Shown piece by piece: positions 35,860 to 43,464 of a DNA stretch of 64,000 nt (within the stretch, counting starts at the first letter, position 1; every line of letters begins with the position of its first letter). Origin of the DNA: G963678445 sp963678445 (GTDB lineage Bacteria > Hydrogenedentota > Hydrogenedentia > Hydrogenedentales > G963678445). Below the pieces are notes generated by a model that was not told the origin of the DNA, ran no database searches, and was given only the letters and a program-made list of their open reading frames with translations. Made by a program: the position numbers and the translations under genes. Where the stretch lies: NCBI GenBank assembly GCA_963678445.1, contig OY782877.1, positions 682,001-746,000 of the forward strand, given 5' to 3'.

Positions 35860-36661
35860 GCGGCTTCCCCCCTTGCTCCCTCGTCAACGGGGCCACCAAC
35901 ACGCCGCCCCCCTGGGCATGCGGCAACACATCAAAAGGCGTATCATAAATCGACAACAACGTCTCCCGCGCATACAAGCCCTCCGCACCACCAAAATACA
36001 TCCCCTCCCCCTGCTTCAACGCCAAAACACGATCACTCCAATACACCCCACAATTCAAATCATGCGTCACACAAACCACCGTTTTCCCCTCCTCCCGCTG
36101 CAACTGCAACAAAAGTTCCGCCACCTCCACCTGGTGACGATAATCCAAAAACGCAGTAGGCTCATCCAAAAGCAACAACGGCGCCTCCTGCGCCAATGCC
36201 GCCGCAATAAAGACCTTCTGCCGCTCCCCACCACTCAGCGTATCCAACATCCGCCCGCCAAAAGCCGCCATATCCGTCTGCGCCAACGCCCTTTTTACTG
36301 CAGCATGATCGGAACGACCCAGCGTGGAAAAGGGACCCAAATGCGGATAACGCGCCATCAAAAGGAACTCGTACACCGTATACGGCAACGCACACTCCTG
36401 CGCCTGAGGAACATAACAAAGCTGCCGCGCCAATGCACGATGACCATAGCCGGAAAGCGGCTTTCCATGCAGCAAAACACGCCCCGAATCCGGCAAAAGC
36501 AACCGGCCAAGACAACGCAACAACGTTGTCTTCCCCGCCCCATTCGGCCCAATAATCGTCAACCGCTCCCCCTGCTCCACATGAAAGCTCACCCGCTTCA
36601 CTATCCTGCGATTCGCAATGGAAACCGACACATCCTCAATAGCCAAAACCCGATGACTCAC
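35849..36661 (-). CDS. btuD: ABC transporter ATPase, BtuD/FecE type
   Basis: The 270-residue ATPase has Walker A GPNGAGKTTLL, signature LSGGERQKV, Walker B LLLLDEPTAFLD and the switch His in CVTHDLN. It powers the BtuCDF importer. The start overlaps the stop of the binding-protein gene by 4 bp. Confidence 0.94.
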   Translation of the reverse strand: MSHRVLAIEDVSVSIANRRIVKRVSFHVEQGERLTIIGPNGAGKTTLLRCLGRLLLPDSGRVLLHGKPLSGYGHRALARQLCYVPQAQECALPYTVYEFLLMARYPHLGPFSTLGRSDHAAVKRALAQTDMAAFGGRMLDTLSGGERQKVFIAAALAQEAPLLLLDEPTAFLDYRHQVEVAELLLQLQREEGKTVVCVTHDLNCGVYWSDRVLALKQGEGMYFGGAEGLYARETLLSIYDTPFDVLPHAQGGGVLVAPLTREQGGKPHAF

Positions 36662-37584
36662 ACCCCCTCCTTCCCATCAACACCATGGATAAGCCGATAA
36701 AAATCCTCCAGCAGCTGCACAATACGCGGCCCGGGAATCGAAACATAATCCGCCGTTAAGAAGTAAATACGGCCCGTCCGCACCGCCGAAACCTCCGGCA
36801 ACGCCCGCCAGGCCACCATCGCCTTCTCCACATCCCCGCCCTGCGCTGCAAAACCAGGCACCAACTCAATAATAACCTCCGGATTCAACCGCACCACCCC
36901 CTCAGCCGACAAAATAGGCGCAGCAATCGCCTCATCCCCATACACATTATCCCCCCCCGCCAACCGCACCAACTCCCCATGAATACTCTTCTCCCCCGTA
37001 ATAAACACCTGCTCCAACTGCGCAGCCCCATAATCACGACTAAGCACCACCATAACACGCGGCCGCTTCCCACTCCCCTCCGCCAACGCCCTTACCCTTG
37101 CAACCCCCTCCCGCATTTCCCCGCACAACGCCGCAGCCCTATCCCCATCCCCACACAAACCACCCAACTGCGCCACCGACCCCACAATCTCCTCCAACGA
37201 ATCCTGCTTCACCTTCTCACAATGCACCCCCAACCCCTCCAAACGCAGATACGCATCCTGATGCGAATACGGCAACACCACCAAATCCGGCTCAAGCGCA
37301 ACAACCGCCTCATAATTCGGATCAACATACCCCCCGATATCCCTTTTCCCCTTTGCCTCAGGCGGATACAAACAATACCGCGTCACCCCAACCACCGCAT
37401 CCCCCGCCCCAACCGCAAACAAAACCTCCGTAATACTGGGCGCCATAGAAACAATACGCGTATAAGCAGCCTTTTCAGCCCCCGGAGAAATCGATTGAGA
37501 AGCTTCCTTCGAAGAAGACGACGGCGAACACCCCGCCCCCAACAAAAACAACAATCCCACCAGCCCATGCAATACGACACGCAT
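36658..37584 (-). CDS. btuF: Cobalamin-type periplasmic binding lipoprotein
   Basis: The 308-residue protein has a lipoprotein signal (LLGAGC), a Ser-rich linker and the two-lobed type III binding fold of BtuF/FepB-like proteins (RIVSMAPSITEVLFAVGAGD, VGVTRYCLYP, DIGGYVDPNYE, ALEPDLVVLP). The ATG at 37584 follows GGAGGGAG; an upstream extension has no ribosome site. It is the first gene after the riboswitch. Confidence 0.93.
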   Translation of the reverse strand: MRVVLHGLVGLLFLLGAGCSPSSSSKEASQSISPGAEKAAYTRIVSMAPSITEVLFAVGAGDAVVGVTRYCLYPPEAKGKRDIGGYVDPNYEAVVALEPDLVVLPYSHQDAYLRLEGLGVHCEKVKQDSLEEIVGSVAQLGGLCGDGDRAAALCGEMREGVARVRALAEGSGKRPRVMVVLSRDYGAAQLEQVFITGEKSIHGELVRLAGGDNVYGDEAIAAPILSAEGVVRLNPEVIIELVPGFAAQGGDVEKAMVAWRALPEVSAVRTGRIYFLTADYVSIPGPRIVQLLEDFYRLIHGVDGKEGV

Positions 37585-37757
37585 CTGAAGCTCCCTCCGA
37601 AAGAACACACACATCACGAAATTAAAAACAGGCAGGAAAACACAGACATGCGTATACGGTGGGTTCAAAACGGCACTATCTACACAAAGCACCCCCTACG
37701 AAACACTTCTGCAGAACATACCCGACCACTCCCCCACGAGAGCACACGTCGCGTTTT

Positions 37758-37945
37758 CCACCGGCAGGTCTTCGGACTCATGGGCGCAAAAGCAAACCGC
37801 TTTTCCCTACTAGCCATCGCTTCCCAGTTGCATACAACCAGTGCTACATGACGACATTCGTTCCCACATACCGCTGCGGGGCAGTACCCGATTCACACGG
37901 GTTTCCCTCTTACCTCCCTCCCATTCACCAGAGAAGGAACCGGCG
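37758..37945 (-). promoter_or_regulatory. Cobalamin riboswitch
   Basis: On the minus strand the leader contains GAGGGAAACCCGTGTGAATC, ACTGCCCCGCAGCGG and, near the 3' end, the B12 box GTCCGAAGACCTGCC. These are the conserved parts of the adenosylcobalamin aptamer in correct order. The B12 box ends about 175 bp before the btuF start. Binding of the cofactor is expected to switch off the BtuFDC operon. Confidence 0.97.
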
Positions 37946-38063
37946 CACAAAGACTATACCAAGCCTCCGCACAGAGTCAAAAAACATACAAAAACAGAAT
38001 ACACACCGACAACAAAACCAGTATTTTGCCGCCGATACCCCCAAAAAAGCTCAGAAAAAACAC

Positions 38064-38429
38064 CTACGAAGAAAGGTATGTTTTAATAAAAGAGAGCACC
38101 TCCTCAAACGCATGACTCGCCTCCTCATAAACCTCCTTCGCCTCATCAGGCTGCACAGACAGATCCATTATCTCCAACTCCCGCGCCAACGCCTGCAACC
38201 GCCACGCCCCCACATTCCCACACGCCCCCTTAATCGTATGCGCCTCATGCTGCGTCGTCTCCACATCCCCCGCCACCAACGCATTCCCAAGCACCTGCAA
38301 CCGATCCCGCGTATCCCCCAAAAAAACCCCCAACACCTCCTCCTCAAACTCACGGTCCCCATCCGACATCTCCTGCAGGCGCGTCAAATCCACCACACTA
38401 AACGTCCCTTTTTCCGGTTCGTGTATCAT
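38064..38429 (-). CDS. Histidine phosphotransfer (Hpt) domain protein
   Basis: The 121-residue protein is a stand-alone Hpt four-helix bundle with the phosphorylatable His64 in AHTIKGACGNVGA. It would relay phosphate between a hybrid kinase and a receiver such as the one at 21.8 kb, but no kinase is present here. AAGGG lies 8 bases upstream of the ATG. It sits upstream of the riboswitch on the same strand. Confidence 0.9.
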   Translation of the reverse strand: MIHEPEKGTFSVVDLTRLQEMSDGDREFEEEVLGVFLGDTRDRLQVLGNALVAGDVETTQHEAHTIKGACGNVGAWRLQALARELEIMDLSVQPDEAKEVYEEASHAFEEVLSFIKTYLSS

Positions 38430-38880
38430 TTTACAATCCCTTCACAGTAGTGGAAATCTCACAACCCAAAGCAGCACTACGCACACCAACCCCCACATTC
38501 CCTGCATCCTAGTCTACCATACCCATTCCTTCCTGAAAAGCACAAGAATCTGGGTATTTGCAATATTCCTCCTATTCTGCTATACTTGCGACAATTAGAA
38601 TAAAAGACCCATAAAACATATACAACACAAAATCGTTCCCTAATTCGAAGCATATATATAGTTCTGCTACTTCCACTCCTCCTAACCGAGGACAGCGGGC
38701 TTGGTGTGCCTCGAATTTCTTTATAGACCCACCCCCAAACAAGGCATACCATAAACGGCCATGGCGCTCCCCATGGCCCAATTTCATATATTCCCCCAAA
38801 AAAATCCAAAAAAACCATCCCCAAAAACAACAAAAACCTTGTAATTCCCCTCCCAATATGCTAGCATCCCACCTTGTTTA
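38430..38880. other. Intergenic region, no gene recognised
   Basis: Frames on the minus strand are open for over 100 codons, but the translation is low-complexity and unlike a protein, and no ribosome site fits. No clear repeat was found. It may hold the promoter of the Hpt gene and of the tRNA. Confidence 0.4.
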
Positions 38881-38958
38881 CGGGGCGTAGCGCAGCCCGG
38901 TTAGCGCGCCTGCTTTGGGAGCAGGAGGTCCCGAGTTCGAATCTCGGCGCCCCGACCA
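38881..38958 (+). tRNA. tRNA-Pro (anticodon TGG), CCA encoded
   Basis: The acceptor stem CGGGGCG (38881-38887) pairs with CGCCCCG (38948-38954), followed by A and an encoded CCA. The anticodon arm is CCTGCTTTGGGAGCAGG with TGG in the loop, and the T arm has GTTCGAATC. A terminator follows within 11 bp. Confidence 0.96.
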
Positions 38959-38968
38959 TAAAAACAGT

Positions 38969-39010
38969 ACAGCCCGACAACTTTTCACCAAGTTGTCGGG
39001 CTGTTTTGTT
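38969..39010 (+). terminator. Terminator of tRNA-Pro
   Basis: A perfect 15-bp stem (38969-38983 with 38990-39004) with a TTCACC loop is followed by TTTGTT. Confidence 0.92.
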
Positions 39011-39132
39011 GCATAAAGCCCCCAACACACACCCTATTCAGTCCACGCCTGCCCCAAACAGCTCCTTCAATAAACCACACCCCTTCCCCACCCTCAAACA
39101 TACCCACCTGGCCCAACGCACCCTTGCCCCCC

Positions 39133-39162
39133 TTGACAAAAGAAAAAGCAGCAGAGTACCTT
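39133..39162 (+). promoter_or_regulatory. Possible sigma-70 promoter
   Basis: A perfect TTGACA at 39133-39138 is followed after 18 bp by TACCTT. It would give a leader of about 155 bases for the membrane-protein gene at 39324. The rest of the gap 38959-39323 shows nothing else. Confidence 0.35.
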
Positions 39163-39323
39163 AAGATGCACCCTGATACGCTATACAAGTAAGCACGACA
39201 GAACAGGATTATAGATTCCCATTTCTGGAGTAGCGGTAGGGCGGCTATACGTTTTTTGAAAAGGGATTCAAATTATATTTGCATTAAAAACCGGATAACG
39301 ACTATAGAGCTCGGGGAATATGA

Positions 39324-40223
39324 ATGGAAAAGATTTCCGAACCGAATGAAGCGGCTACTAAAATGAAGAAGATTAGCACCTTCCTTTTGGCCATACAGAT
39401 ACCTTTATTTGTAGTATTAATGCCTCTATCATGCTTTCTTTTCTATAAATGCGTTACTGCACTATTATTTCTTGGTGACGTCAACAACGCTTTTATGGCA
39501 ATACTTATTATAGCTTCAGTGGTTGTGCTTGGTGTTTTCGAGATAACTATACGCATACAAGAAGCTGCAAAAGCCGTACAAGCACAACAAGAAAAAATCC
39601 AAGAAGAAGAAGAATTTTCGAAAACCGTTTCGACATTTTCTGAGCATTTTGAGTCTAAATTGAGACTTATGGGAGAACGGGCACGCCTCCTTATTATCAC
39701 GGCGGAAGCACGCGCAAAGCTACTTAACGGCATAGGAATTTGGCTAGCTGTGTTGTCTGTTTTTGCGCCTTTCGTATCGATTTGTATCTATATTTTTTCC
39801 GATCCGTTACCCCAAAATCTCTTAAATACAATACAGGAACTGAGAAATGCAGATGGCAACCTGCCGCCCCAGATTACACTATCAGTTTCAAGAGATTGGC
39901 GAGTGCTACTGTCCGGGGTATCCTTTGGTTTTTTGTTCCTTAGCGCTGCGGGGGTAATTTTTGGACACTATCGACGGCAAATGGAAACGTACTTCAGACT
40001 TGCAAAAAATGTTGAGTATTTAGAGGGCCTTGCGGTAGCTGCAGAGGTCAGGAGAAAAGCTAACGAAGAAGAGCTTCCAGAAAAACAGGAGAAGCTCGTA
40101 GATGCAGTCATTAGTGAGTTGCTAAAATCACCGAAAGAAATATTACCCCAAGAAAAATCTATCGACGAAACAGAAGCGTTAGAAAATCATATTACAGAAG
40201 TCATAAAAATAAACTCTAGATAA
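39324..40223 (+). CDS. Hypothetical four-helix membrane protein with coiled coil
   Basis: The product is not recognised. The 299-residue protein has two helices near the N-terminus (about 18-45 and 52-75) and a charged coiled-coil stretch (about 80-120; EAAKAVQAQQEKIQEEEEF). Two more helices (about 135-160 and 195-220) precede a charged C-terminal tail. GGGGAA lies 7 bases before the ATG. Composition is AT-richer than the conserved neighbours and it sits next to a tRNA gene, a common site for acquired DNA, but no integrase or attachment repeat was found. Confidence 0.65.
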   Translation: MEKISEPNEAATKMKKISTFLLAIQIPLFVVLMPLSCFLFYKCVTALLFLGDVNNAFMAILIIASVVVLGVFEITIRIQEAAKAVQAQQEKIQEEEEFSKTVSTFSEHFESKLRLMGERARLLIITAEARAKLLNGIGIWLAVLSVFAPFVSICIYIFSDPLPQNLLNTIQELRNADGNLPPQITLSVSRDWRVLLSGVSFGFLFLSAAGVIFGHYRRQMETYFRLAKNVEYLEGLAVAAEVRRKANEEELPEKQEKLVDAVISELLKSPKEILPQEKSIDETEALENHITEVIKINSR

Positions 40224-40259
40224 AGACAAAAACTTCTACGGCGCTTTGAGCCAAAAAGT

Positions 40260-40326
40260 TTTCGTTTCCCTCGTTACGAAGTTGCACTTCGTAACGCACT
40301 TGTCTCCGAAGCTTTGCTTCGTAAGT
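40260..40326 (+). repeat. Family D repeat
   Basis: CTCGTTACGAAGTTGCACTT at 40268 leads into CGTAACGCACTTGTCTCCGA and AGCTTTGCTTCGTA. Two short palindromes are joined by a conserved spacer. Confidence 0.75.
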
Positions 40327-40361
40327 AATGAATTTCGGCACCCTGACCATCGTAATACTAG

Positions 40362-40401
40362 AGACCAATGACCTGGTTGCCAGGTCGTTGGTCTTTTTTT
40401 G
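40362..40401 (+). terminator. Strong terminator hairpin
   Basis: AGACCAATGACCTGG (40362-40376) pairs with 40380-40394 (one G-T pair), with a 3-base loop and seven T residues. It lies 140 bp after the membrane-protein gene. The rest of the gap up to 40644 shows nothing recognisable. Confidence 0.85.
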
Positions 40402-40644
40402 TTCTTGTGCCGGTCTAAAAAGCGGCATTCAAACTACGGGGAACAACTTTGAGGATATCCGTGGGGAAGGTAGTGCTTTGCTAATCACCGAAAACGTGGT
40501 ATGGTAAAAATGTATTGGCAGTGCTACGGTGCGCGGGTATAAATGGCGGAAGGCCTGCATCGCCGGTGATGTTGGTCGTGGGTGGGGTGGCGCATCGGGG
40601 TGTGCCGTTGACAGCTAAGGTTTAACGGTAAAGGGGATAAGACC

Positions 40645-40908
40645 ATGAAAGAGAAGCATGTCATTTTGGGAGTGCATATTCAGGATCGGGTAAAGGAGGC
40701 GTCTGTCGTGCAGCAGTTGCTCACGGAGTATGGGTGCAATATCAAGACGCGCGTGGGCTTGCATGAGGTGGATGAAAAGTTTTGTGCGGCGGGTGGGGTA
40801 GTGTTGTTGGAGTTGGTGGGGAAGAATGGCGAGTGTGCGGCGTTGGAGGAAAAATTGGCTGCTGTTGATGGGGTAGATGTGAAGCGAATGGTCTTTGACC
40901 ATGACTAA
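40645..40908 (+). CDS. Small ACT-like regulatory protein (TM1266/NikR C-terminal type)
   Basis: The 87-residue protein fits the ferredoxin-like ACT fold: VILGVHIQDR, a helix with VVQQLLTEYGCNI, a Gly turn RVGLHEV, then GVVLLELVG and a second helix ending VDGVDVKRMVF. It resembles the small TM1266-type protein named iron-only hydrogenase system regulator, but no hydrogenase gene is in the window, so the ligand and role are unknown. AGGGG lies upstream of the ATG. The TAA stop is the left end of a family A copy. Confidence 0.65.
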   Translation: MKEKHVILGVHIQDRVKEASVVQQLLTEYGCNIKTRVGLHEVDEKFCAAGGVVLLELVGKNGECAALEEKLAAVDGVDVKRMVFDHD

Positions 40909-41150
40909 GGTGGTCCAGCGACCACGTGCAAGAGGTATGGTCCTTGACGTTCCTGACTATAGCAAATCGTTGGGGTGTTCAGGATAACTTCTCTGGAAGG
41001 TGCGGCATTAGAAGGGTCCAGCGACCACTAGCAATAATATGGTCCTTGACGTAACTGACCATAGCAAATCGCTGGGGTTCCCTCGTTCCCCTCGTTACGA
41101 AGTTGCACTTCGTAACGCACTTGTCTCCGAAGCTTCGCTTCGTAGTATCT
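40906..41150 (+). repeat. Two family A copies and one family D copy
   Basis: Family A at 40906-40968 starts at the stop codon of the ACT-like gene (TAAGGTGGTCCAGCGACC). A second copy lies at about 41009-41075 and family D at 41089-41150. No gene lies in 40909-41418. Confidence 0.85.
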
Positions 41151-41204
41151 GTAGTAGCGTTTTTTTGTGGGGACGGGTAGCTAGTGGCCGTATGTAAATT
41201 TTAA

Positions 41205-41237
41205 GGCGTCAAAGTAGGACCACCCTACTTTGACGCC
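41205..41237. terminator. Perfect 14-bp hairpin, possible TatA terminator
   Basis: GGCGTCAAAGTAGG pairs perfectly with CCTACTTTGACGCC around ACCAC. On the minus strand it is followed by TTAAAATTTA, so it may end the tatA transcript; it is not part of the repeat families. Confidence 0.5.
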
Positions 41238-41261
41238 TGATGCTCAAAAAAAAACGTGTTT

Positions 41262-41421
41262 TGTACCGCAGCATGTCGCTTACCTGTGGTCGCTGAGCCC
41301 CTTAGGGCCTGGCTCCACAAAAACTGACCTAAAACGCAAAACGCCTGCTGAGGTCAGGGTGAGTAAGGACCATACCTAACGCCTGTGGCGCTACCACTTG
41401 CTGGTGGCCGCTGGACTACTA
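41262..41421 (-). repeat. Family A copies downstream of tatA
   Basis: A partial copy (about 41262-41300) is followed by a full minus-oriented copy (about 41346-41421). On the minus strand the sequence after the TatA codons reads TAGTAGTCCAGCGGCC, so the stop codon abuts the left end. Confidence 0.75.
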
Positions 41422-41616
41422 GTCTTCCTGACCTTCCTGGTCGGTAGCTTCTTTTTCTTCGGTTGTCTCTTCGACGTCTTCCTTCTTCACCGCGTCTTTG
41501 AATTCCGAAATGGCGGTACCCAAGGATTTACCTACGCCGGCCAGCTTTCCCCCACCAAAAAGCACCAGCACAATAACCATGATGATGAGCAATTCGCCCA
41601 TACCGGGAGTCCACAT
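41419..41616 (-). CDS. tatA: Twin-arginine translocase subunit TatA/TatE
   Basis: The 65-residue protein has the TatA layout: a short periplasmic N-terminus, one membrane helix (about residues 5-20), the FGGGKLAGVGKSLGTAISEFK amphipathic region and an acidic tail. TatA oligomers form the translocation path for folded proteins. The ATG at 41616 follows AGGAG by 9 bases. TatB and TatC are not in the window. Confidence 0.94.
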   Translation of the reverse strand: MWTPGMGELLIIMVIVLVLFGGGKLAGVGKSLGTAISEFKDAVKKEDVEETTEEKEATDQEGQED

Positions 41617-42246
41617 AACAATAGCTCCTAATAGGGTACAGGGGAAAGGCAACACCTACCCTGCACCACGGGTTAATTTCCCAAAATTTATTACCCAAAC
41701 GCAGCGAAAGTGGCCAGCGCGCCACAGACAAAAGGGCTGGACTCTACTCTACGCAGGCCCTGTGCGCCTTTCTTTTTTAGCGCCTAAAACGAGAACGAAG
41801 AACGAAATCTTGCTGCATTTCCTGAACGCCTTGGCGGCGACAGGGTAGCCTAAAGAAGAACATTTCGTTATGCGCGCAAGCACCGTTTCGCCTGGCTTGC
41901 AAACGCCGGACGGGGTTGAGCAGATACAAATGCCGCCCATCCCGCCTTCATCTCTATGTATTATAGCCGCTGTCTCTGATGCAATACAAGGCTCCCAACG
42001 CAATTGTCCAGCGAGCACAAACAGGGGATTGGGAATGATAGACAAAAAAACTTTTGTTCTTAATTTTTATAGTTTTTGAATTTTTTTTACTATATACTCC
42101 TTATACTTACTTACGTCTGAAATGTCTTATCAAAATAAAAAACATTATGGTCAGGGCGAGTAAGGAGCATACCTAACGCCTGCGGTCGCTGGACCGCTTT
42201 GCTGACTTAGTCGCAAACTATCGGCACCACTTCTAGGGAAGTACAA
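41617..42246. other. Intergenic region of 630 bp with decayed repeats
   Basis: No gene was recognised. A degenerate family A left arm lies at about 41704-41745 and another trace at about 42003-42020. A minus-oriented family A copy lies at 42142-42200. Positions 42040-42115 are very AT-rich and may contain the promoter of the peptidase gene. Confidence 0.55.
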
Positions 42247-43392
42247 ATGGCAACGACTACTGAATATCCTCCAGATTGGGGCGTGTTTGATCTGCATACA
42301 CACCTGAGTCTGAAAACGTATCTCTTTAAACGCAAGTTCTGGCGCACACACACCCCACCGGGAAGGATGTTTCCTTTGTGTATGCGCACGGATCTTGATG
42401 CGCTTCTGGCAGGGGATGTGAAGGTTCTTCTGTGCTCCATCTATGTGCTTGAAAAGGAGATGTGGCAGGACAACTGGGTCTTGCGCCATTTTGGAAAACT
42501 CTTCCCGGTGCTACGGCACCAAAAGCGCACCCCTTATGATGTATTAACGTTTGAATACTTCGATGAAATCGAGCGCGTACTCGCTGAAACGTGTAAACGA
42601 CGCGGTGACCTAATCACGCTGGCCCGTTCCTATCCTGAAATGCAGGAAGCGATTGCAGCCGGCAAGATCTGCGTCCTCAATTCATTAGAAGGCGCGCACC
42701 ATCTAAACGGGAATCTGGATAATCTGGAACGTTTTTACGAACGCGGGGTATGTCATATTATCCTGTCGCATTTTTATCCCAACGAAATCGGAGACTGCGT
42801 TGACCCTATTCCAGAAAATCTCCCCATGCGCAAAATAGGATGTTTCACCTTCCAACGCGACCTGGAAAGTGGTTTGACTGAATGGGGACGCAGCTTGGTG
42901 GATCGCATGTTGGATCTGGGCGTCATCGTGGATACCTGCCACGCCACCCCGCTGGCACGCCGTCAAATACTGGCGCAAGTAAAGCAGCACCCAAAAAAAC
43001 GTCCCGTCATCATGTCCCATGTAGGCGTTCACGAATACGCCGCCACCCCCATGAACCCCACCCGCGACGAGATCCGCGCTATTGCCGACACCGGCGGTAC
43101 AATCGGAATTATCTTCATGCCCTACTGGTTGCATCAGCCCAAAACGGAAGACATCGAAACCGTCCTGTTAAAGACCATCGATCATCTTATCCAGTACGGC
43201 GGCGAAGAGGTCGTAAGCTTTGGTTCCGATTTCGACGGCTTCACCGAACCGCCCGCGAAGTTCAAATCACCACGAGATTACAACCGCTTGCGCACCCTGC
43301 TTGCCACGCGTTACTCGGAACAACAGATCGCCAAATTCCTGAACGGAAATGCCCACCGCGTCTTACGAGAAGGCTGGGGAAAAGGGCTGTAA
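42247..43392 (+). CDS. Membrane dipeptidase (peptidase M19) family protein
   Basis: The 381-residue protein is an amidohydrolase-fold metal hydrolase of the M19 family, which cleaves dipeptides. Family stretches are NSLEGAH (bridging Glu), ILSHF, VIVDTCHA, IMSHVGVHEY and FGSDFDGF. The first metal motif reads FDLHTHLS (His17, His19), whereas typical M19 enzymes have H-x-D there. The substrate could therefore differ from dipeptides. There is no signal peptide, so it is cytoplasmic. A family A copy lies just upstream. Confidence 0.82.
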   Translation: MATTTEYPPDWGVFDLHTHLSLKTYLFKRKFWRTHTPPGRMFPLCMRTDLDALLAGDVKVLLCSIYVLEKEMWQDNWVLRHFGKLFPVLRHQKRTPYDVLTFEYFDEIERVLAETCKRRGDLITLARSYPEMQEAIAAGKICVLNSLEGAHHLNGNLDNLERFYERGVCHIILSHFYPNEIGDCVDPIPENLPMRKIGCFTFQRDLESGLTEWGRSLVDRMLDLGVIVDTCHATPLARRQILAQVKQHPKKRPVIMSHVGVHEYAATPMNPTRDEIRAIADTGGTIGIIFMPYWLHQPKTEDIETVLLKTIDHLIQYGGEEVVSFGSDFDGFTEPPAKFKSPRDYNRLRTLLATRYSEQQIAKFLNGNAHRVLREGWGKGL

Positions 43393-43464
43393 CCCCGCTC
43401 TCCAGAGAAAAGCGGCGTAGCCTTGGTAGTGCTGGCTCGTCTATGCAGTTGCGACAGCGGGCGT

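Noticed and set aside
38477..38833. 118-codon minus-strand open frame upstream of the Hpt gene
   Set aside because: Trp/Gly/Phe-rich, low-complexity translation with no ribosome site; looks like chance.
38881..40223. Genomic island integrated at tRNA-Pro
   Set aside because: No integrase, no direct repeat of the tRNA 3' end was found, and the tRNA has its own terminator directly after it.
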